Assembly: GCA_963705325.1 (NCBI GenBank)
Contig: OY970069.1
Location: 1,860,001 to 1,924,000 of the forward strand
Source: DATARH01 sp963705325
Lineage (GTDB): Bacteria > Pseudomonadota > Alphaproteobacteria > ATCC43930 > CGMCC-115725
DNA: 64,000 nucleotides
Direction of reading: 5' to 3'
Of this stretch, positions 61,692 to 64,000 are shown piece by piece. The notes below the pieces were generated by a model that did no database searches, was not told the DNA's origin, and saw only the letters and a list, made by a program, of their open reading frames with translations. The stretch's first letter is position 1, and every line of letters begins with the position of its first letter. Made by a program: the position numbers and the translations under genes.

Positions 61692-64000
61692 TGGACGGTT
61701 CCGGTGGCCGTTACCATGTTGGTGACGGCCGGGGCAGGACGGTGCCCGGCGGGCAGGTGACAGTGGACAGTGGTGCCTTTGTCGGGGCTCGATTCGATCG
61801 TCACGCGGCCGCCATGGAGCTCGATCAGGCTCTTGACCAGCGATAGGCCAAGTCCGGCGCCACTCTGGTAAAGCTGCGGGTTGCCGCGCTCGAATTTGTC
61901 AAAGATGCGCGCCTGGTCGGCTGCGGGGATGCCCACACCCGTATCCGACACTGAGAGAATCAGGTCCCCGTTCCTTCGCTCGGCTTCGAGCCGGATCGCT
62001 CCGCCGGGCGGGGTGAACTTGATCGCGTTTGAGATGAGGTTGAACAGCGCCTGCTTCAGTCGCCGTTCGTCGGCTTCGATGCTGCCGATGTTTTCCGGAC
62101 AATGCAGCGACAGGTTGAGATCCTGATTGCGTGCCCGCTCGCGGGTGAACGTCATCACCGCCTCAAGCATGCCGCTGATCTCAACCGGGTGGGTTTCGAG
62201 CGTCATGTAGCCCGCTTCGATCGTCGCCAGGTCGAGAATGTCGTTGATCAGCGACAGCAGCCGGTGCGAGCTGTCGAGGATGCCGCGGCTGTAGTCGAGC
62301 TGGCGTGGGGTCAGGGTACCGAAATACTCGTTCGCCAGGATCTCGGCGAAGCCGATGATCGCATTGAGCGGAGTGCGCAGCTCGTAGGAGACGTTGGCAA
62401 TGAATTCGCTCTTGAGCCGCCCCGCGGTTTCCAGCGCCTCGTTGCGTTCGCGCAACGCCCGTTCGACGCGCGTGGTGTCGGTCACGTCCTGATAGCTCAC
62501 CAGCACATTGCCATCGGGCAGCGGGACCGTGGCTAGCTGGAGAACCGTGCCGTCTTGGCGGTCGATGCGGTCGGCGACCAGGGCGCCCGCCGAGATCGGC
62601 GCGATGATCTGCTCCTTCAGCGCCGGCCAATTGCCGCCGTCATCGTAGAACACGCGGGTCTTCTCGACGATCTCGCTGATATGCGGCTCGCCCGCGAGAT
62701 CGATTTCGCTGAGGCCCCACATGGTCCGGTAGGCCGGATTGTGGAGCTTGAGCCGACCGTCGCTGCCGAATACCGCGATGCTCTCGAACAAATTGTCGAG
62801 CGACTCGCGCTGCACTTCGATCAGCGTGTTGTAAGAGCGCTCAAGCGCCAGTCGATCGGTCACGTCCTCGTAGATGAAGATCAGCCCGCCGAGCGGGTGC
62901 GGCGACACGGATAGGCTCAATGTGCGGTCGTCCGGCAGGTGGAGTAGTTCCTGCTGCGGTTCGATCAGCGAGGTGAACATCTCCATTTGCTGGCGTTTGA
63001 ACGCCCGGAAATCGGCGAACTCGGGGATGCGGCGGCGCTCGCGCAGCCGCTCCAGCAATTCGTCGAGCGACGGGCCGCCGGCGAGCCAATCGGTCTCGAT
63101 CCCCCACAGTCCGGCAAAGGCCGAATTGAAAAATTTGAGGCGTTTGTCGGCGCCATAGATCGCAACCGCGGCGTGGATGCTTTCCAGCACCTCCCCATGA
63201 GCATTGATATGCCGGGACAGCTCGGCCTCGGCGTCCTCGAGATCGGTGCGATCGATCGCGAAGCCGATCGTGCCGCCGTTGCGATCGGAGGTTTCGGTAA
63301 TTTCGAGCAGCCGGCGCGACCCGCCGATCACGACATGCTGGCGCTCGGTGTGGGTCTCGCCCGCAGCGGCGGCGCGTGCCAGCCCGAGGGCCTTGCCGCG
63401 GCCGCTCGGCGGCGCTAGTTCGCGGCTTTCGGTGAGTGCGGCCTCTCGGGTGGTGTCCAGGGCGGTAGCGTAAGCTGTGTTGCAGTCAACGAGAGCCAGG
63501 TCGCGGTCGCGCCGCCAGACCGGAACCGGGATCGCCTCGATCATTGTGCGCAGCGCCGCCGCCGCCGCGTCGCTCGCTTGCCGCGCGGTGTCGGCGATGC
63601 GGGTGCCGGTGACGTCAGTTACCCACAACAGCGCATCGCCGCTCGGGCTGCATCGTCCGGCGAGCGCGAGGAGCCCGCCATCGCGTCGGGCTGCGGTCAG
63701 GTCGAACGCCGTGCCCGCCACGCGCAGGTCGACGATCGCAGCGCCGGTCCTCGCCACGGCCTCGGGTTCGAGTTCGGCGAGAAGGTCGGTGAAGGACCCG
63801 GTAGCTCCGGCGATCGGCGCCGGCTCGCTTCCACCGGGGCGCCAGACAAAGCCAGCCAAGGGCGCCGTGGCAAGGTTGGCCAGGGATCCGGCGAGCGCCT
63901 GTTCCGCGGCGTAGCGCCGGGCGTCGGCCTTGCCGAGCCGAGCCCGGGCATAAAGCGTCAGCCCGCCCAACGCGGCAACTGCGGCAAGGCAGATCAGGGC
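61688..64000 (-). CDS. divL: DivL-like tyrosine-kinase-box PAS sensor kinase (5' end outside window)
   Basis: This incomplete protein has 770 or more residues, with the frame open to the window edge. An N-terminal hydrophobic segment at the edge (ALICLAAVAALGGLTLY) is followed by several PAS-like regions (about 150-240, 255-375 and 385-500). The HisKA-like domain reads FIANVSYELRTPLN: codon 62384-62386 is TAC (Tyr) where His is expected. This is the defining feature of DivL, the Caulobacter cell-fate regulator that uses CckA and DivK. The HATPase domain is intact (LISNAIKFTPPGG, VSDTGVGIP, GAGLGLSLVKSL). It is adjacent to the convergent ferredoxin reductase. Confidence 0.88.
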   Translation of the reverse strand, partial: ALICLAAVAALGGLTLYARARLGKADARRYAAEQALAGSLANLATAPLAGFVWRPGGSEPAPIAGATGSFTDLLAELEPEAVARTGAAIVDLRVAGTAFDLTAARRDGGLLALAGRCSPSGDALLWVTDVTGTRIADTARQASDAAAAALRTMIEAIPVPVWRRDRDLALVDCNTAYATALDTTREAALTESRELAPPSGRGKALGLARAAAAGETHTERQHVVIGGSRRLLEITETSDRNGGTIGFAIDRTDLEDAEAELSRHINAHGEVLESIHAAVAIYGADKRLKFFNSAFAGLWGIETDWLAGGPSLDELLERLRERRRIPEFADFRAFKRQQMEMFTSLIEPQQELLHLPDDRTLSLSVSPHPLGGLIFIYEDVTDRLALERSYNTLIEVQRESLDNLFESIAVFGSDGRLKLHNPAYRTMWGLSEIDLAGEPHISEIVEKTRVFYDDGGNWPALKEQIIAPISAGALVADRIDRQDGTVLQLATVPLPDGNVLVSYQDVTDTTRVERALRERNEALETAGRLKSEFIANVSYELRTPLNAIIGFAEILANEYFGTLTPRQLDYSRGILDSSHRLLSLINDILDLATIEAGYMTLETHPVEISGMLEAVMTFTRERARNQDLNLSLHCPENIGSIEADERRLKQALFNLISNAIKFTPPGGAIRLEAERRNGDLILSVSDTGVGIPAADQARIFDKFERGNPQLYQSGAGLGLSLVKSLIELHGGRVTIESSPDKGTTVHCHLPAGHRPAPAVTNMVTATGTVH

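Overview
This window is GC-rich and densely coded, and reads as an alphaproteobacterial chromosome. The strongest evidence is a DivL-type kinase with tyrosine in place of the phospho-accepting histidine. Next is the gene run tRNA-Ala, TIGR02300-type protein, aroA, cmk, rpsA, ihfB, lapA, trpF, trpB, trpA, accD, folC, trxA, addA, addB, murU-like, amgK-like, tsaE, divL, an order I associate with Alphaproteobacteria (Rhodospirillales/Hyphomicrobiales-like). No phage, insertion sequence, integrase, CRISPR array or rRNA was seen.

Layout. 0.2-3.5 kb: ilvB-ilvN-ilvC (branched-chain amino acids; ilvN carries a one-base frameshift), preceded by two tandem hairpin repeats. 3.5-7.9 kb: a palindromic intergenic repeat, glgA, a convergent formyltransferase-family gene and an AT-rich GT39-like membrane protein that looks acquired. 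7.9-11.7 kb (minus): asd followed by yejE-yejF, without yejA or yejB. 11.8-17.1 kb: small metabolic genes (DUF962/Mpo1-like, AhpD-like, VOC, cupin, GST, iron alcohol dehydrogenase) and about 530 bp with nothing recognisable. 17.1-20.8 kb (minus): a cobalamin riboswitch followed by cbtB, cbtA, a NiCoT permease and an OprB-like porin, which looks like a cobalt-uptake operon including an outer-membrane pore. 20.8-24.2 kb: FMN reductase, D-2-hydroxyacid dehydrogenase, a frameshifted HNH nuclease and a divergent orphan gene. 24.2-30.3 kb: a catabolic-looking cluster (two amidohydrolases, a TcuA-like flavoprotein with a coupled Cys-rich mini-protein, a methyltransferase, MmgE/PrpD) plus a relic of a second flavoprotein copy. 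30.3-38.7 kb: CBS-histidine kinase, MsrA, a frameshifted LLM oxidoreductase, CYTH/CHAD protein, a FecR-domain protein with a 20-proline tail next to a TPR/beta-barrel outer-membrane protein, and a TauD-family dioxygenase. 38.7-40.5 kb: ackA with a phosphoketolase 3' relic, divergent from a cytochrome c, with an FNR/FixK-like box between them. 40.6-64 kb: the housekeeping run listed above.

Five single-base frameshifts lie in four otherwise well-conserved genes (ilvN, HNH, LLM, ferredoxin reductase with two). Four are one-base insertions and one is a deletion in a homopolymer. This suggests residual sequencing error in the assembly at least as much as gene decay, and it matters when reading any broken gene here. 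Coupled stops and starts (ATGA, GTGA, TGATG) are frequent and support operons: yejE/yejF, aroA/cmk, lapA/trpF, trpB/trpA/VOC, accD/folC, addB/addA and tsaE/amgK/murU.
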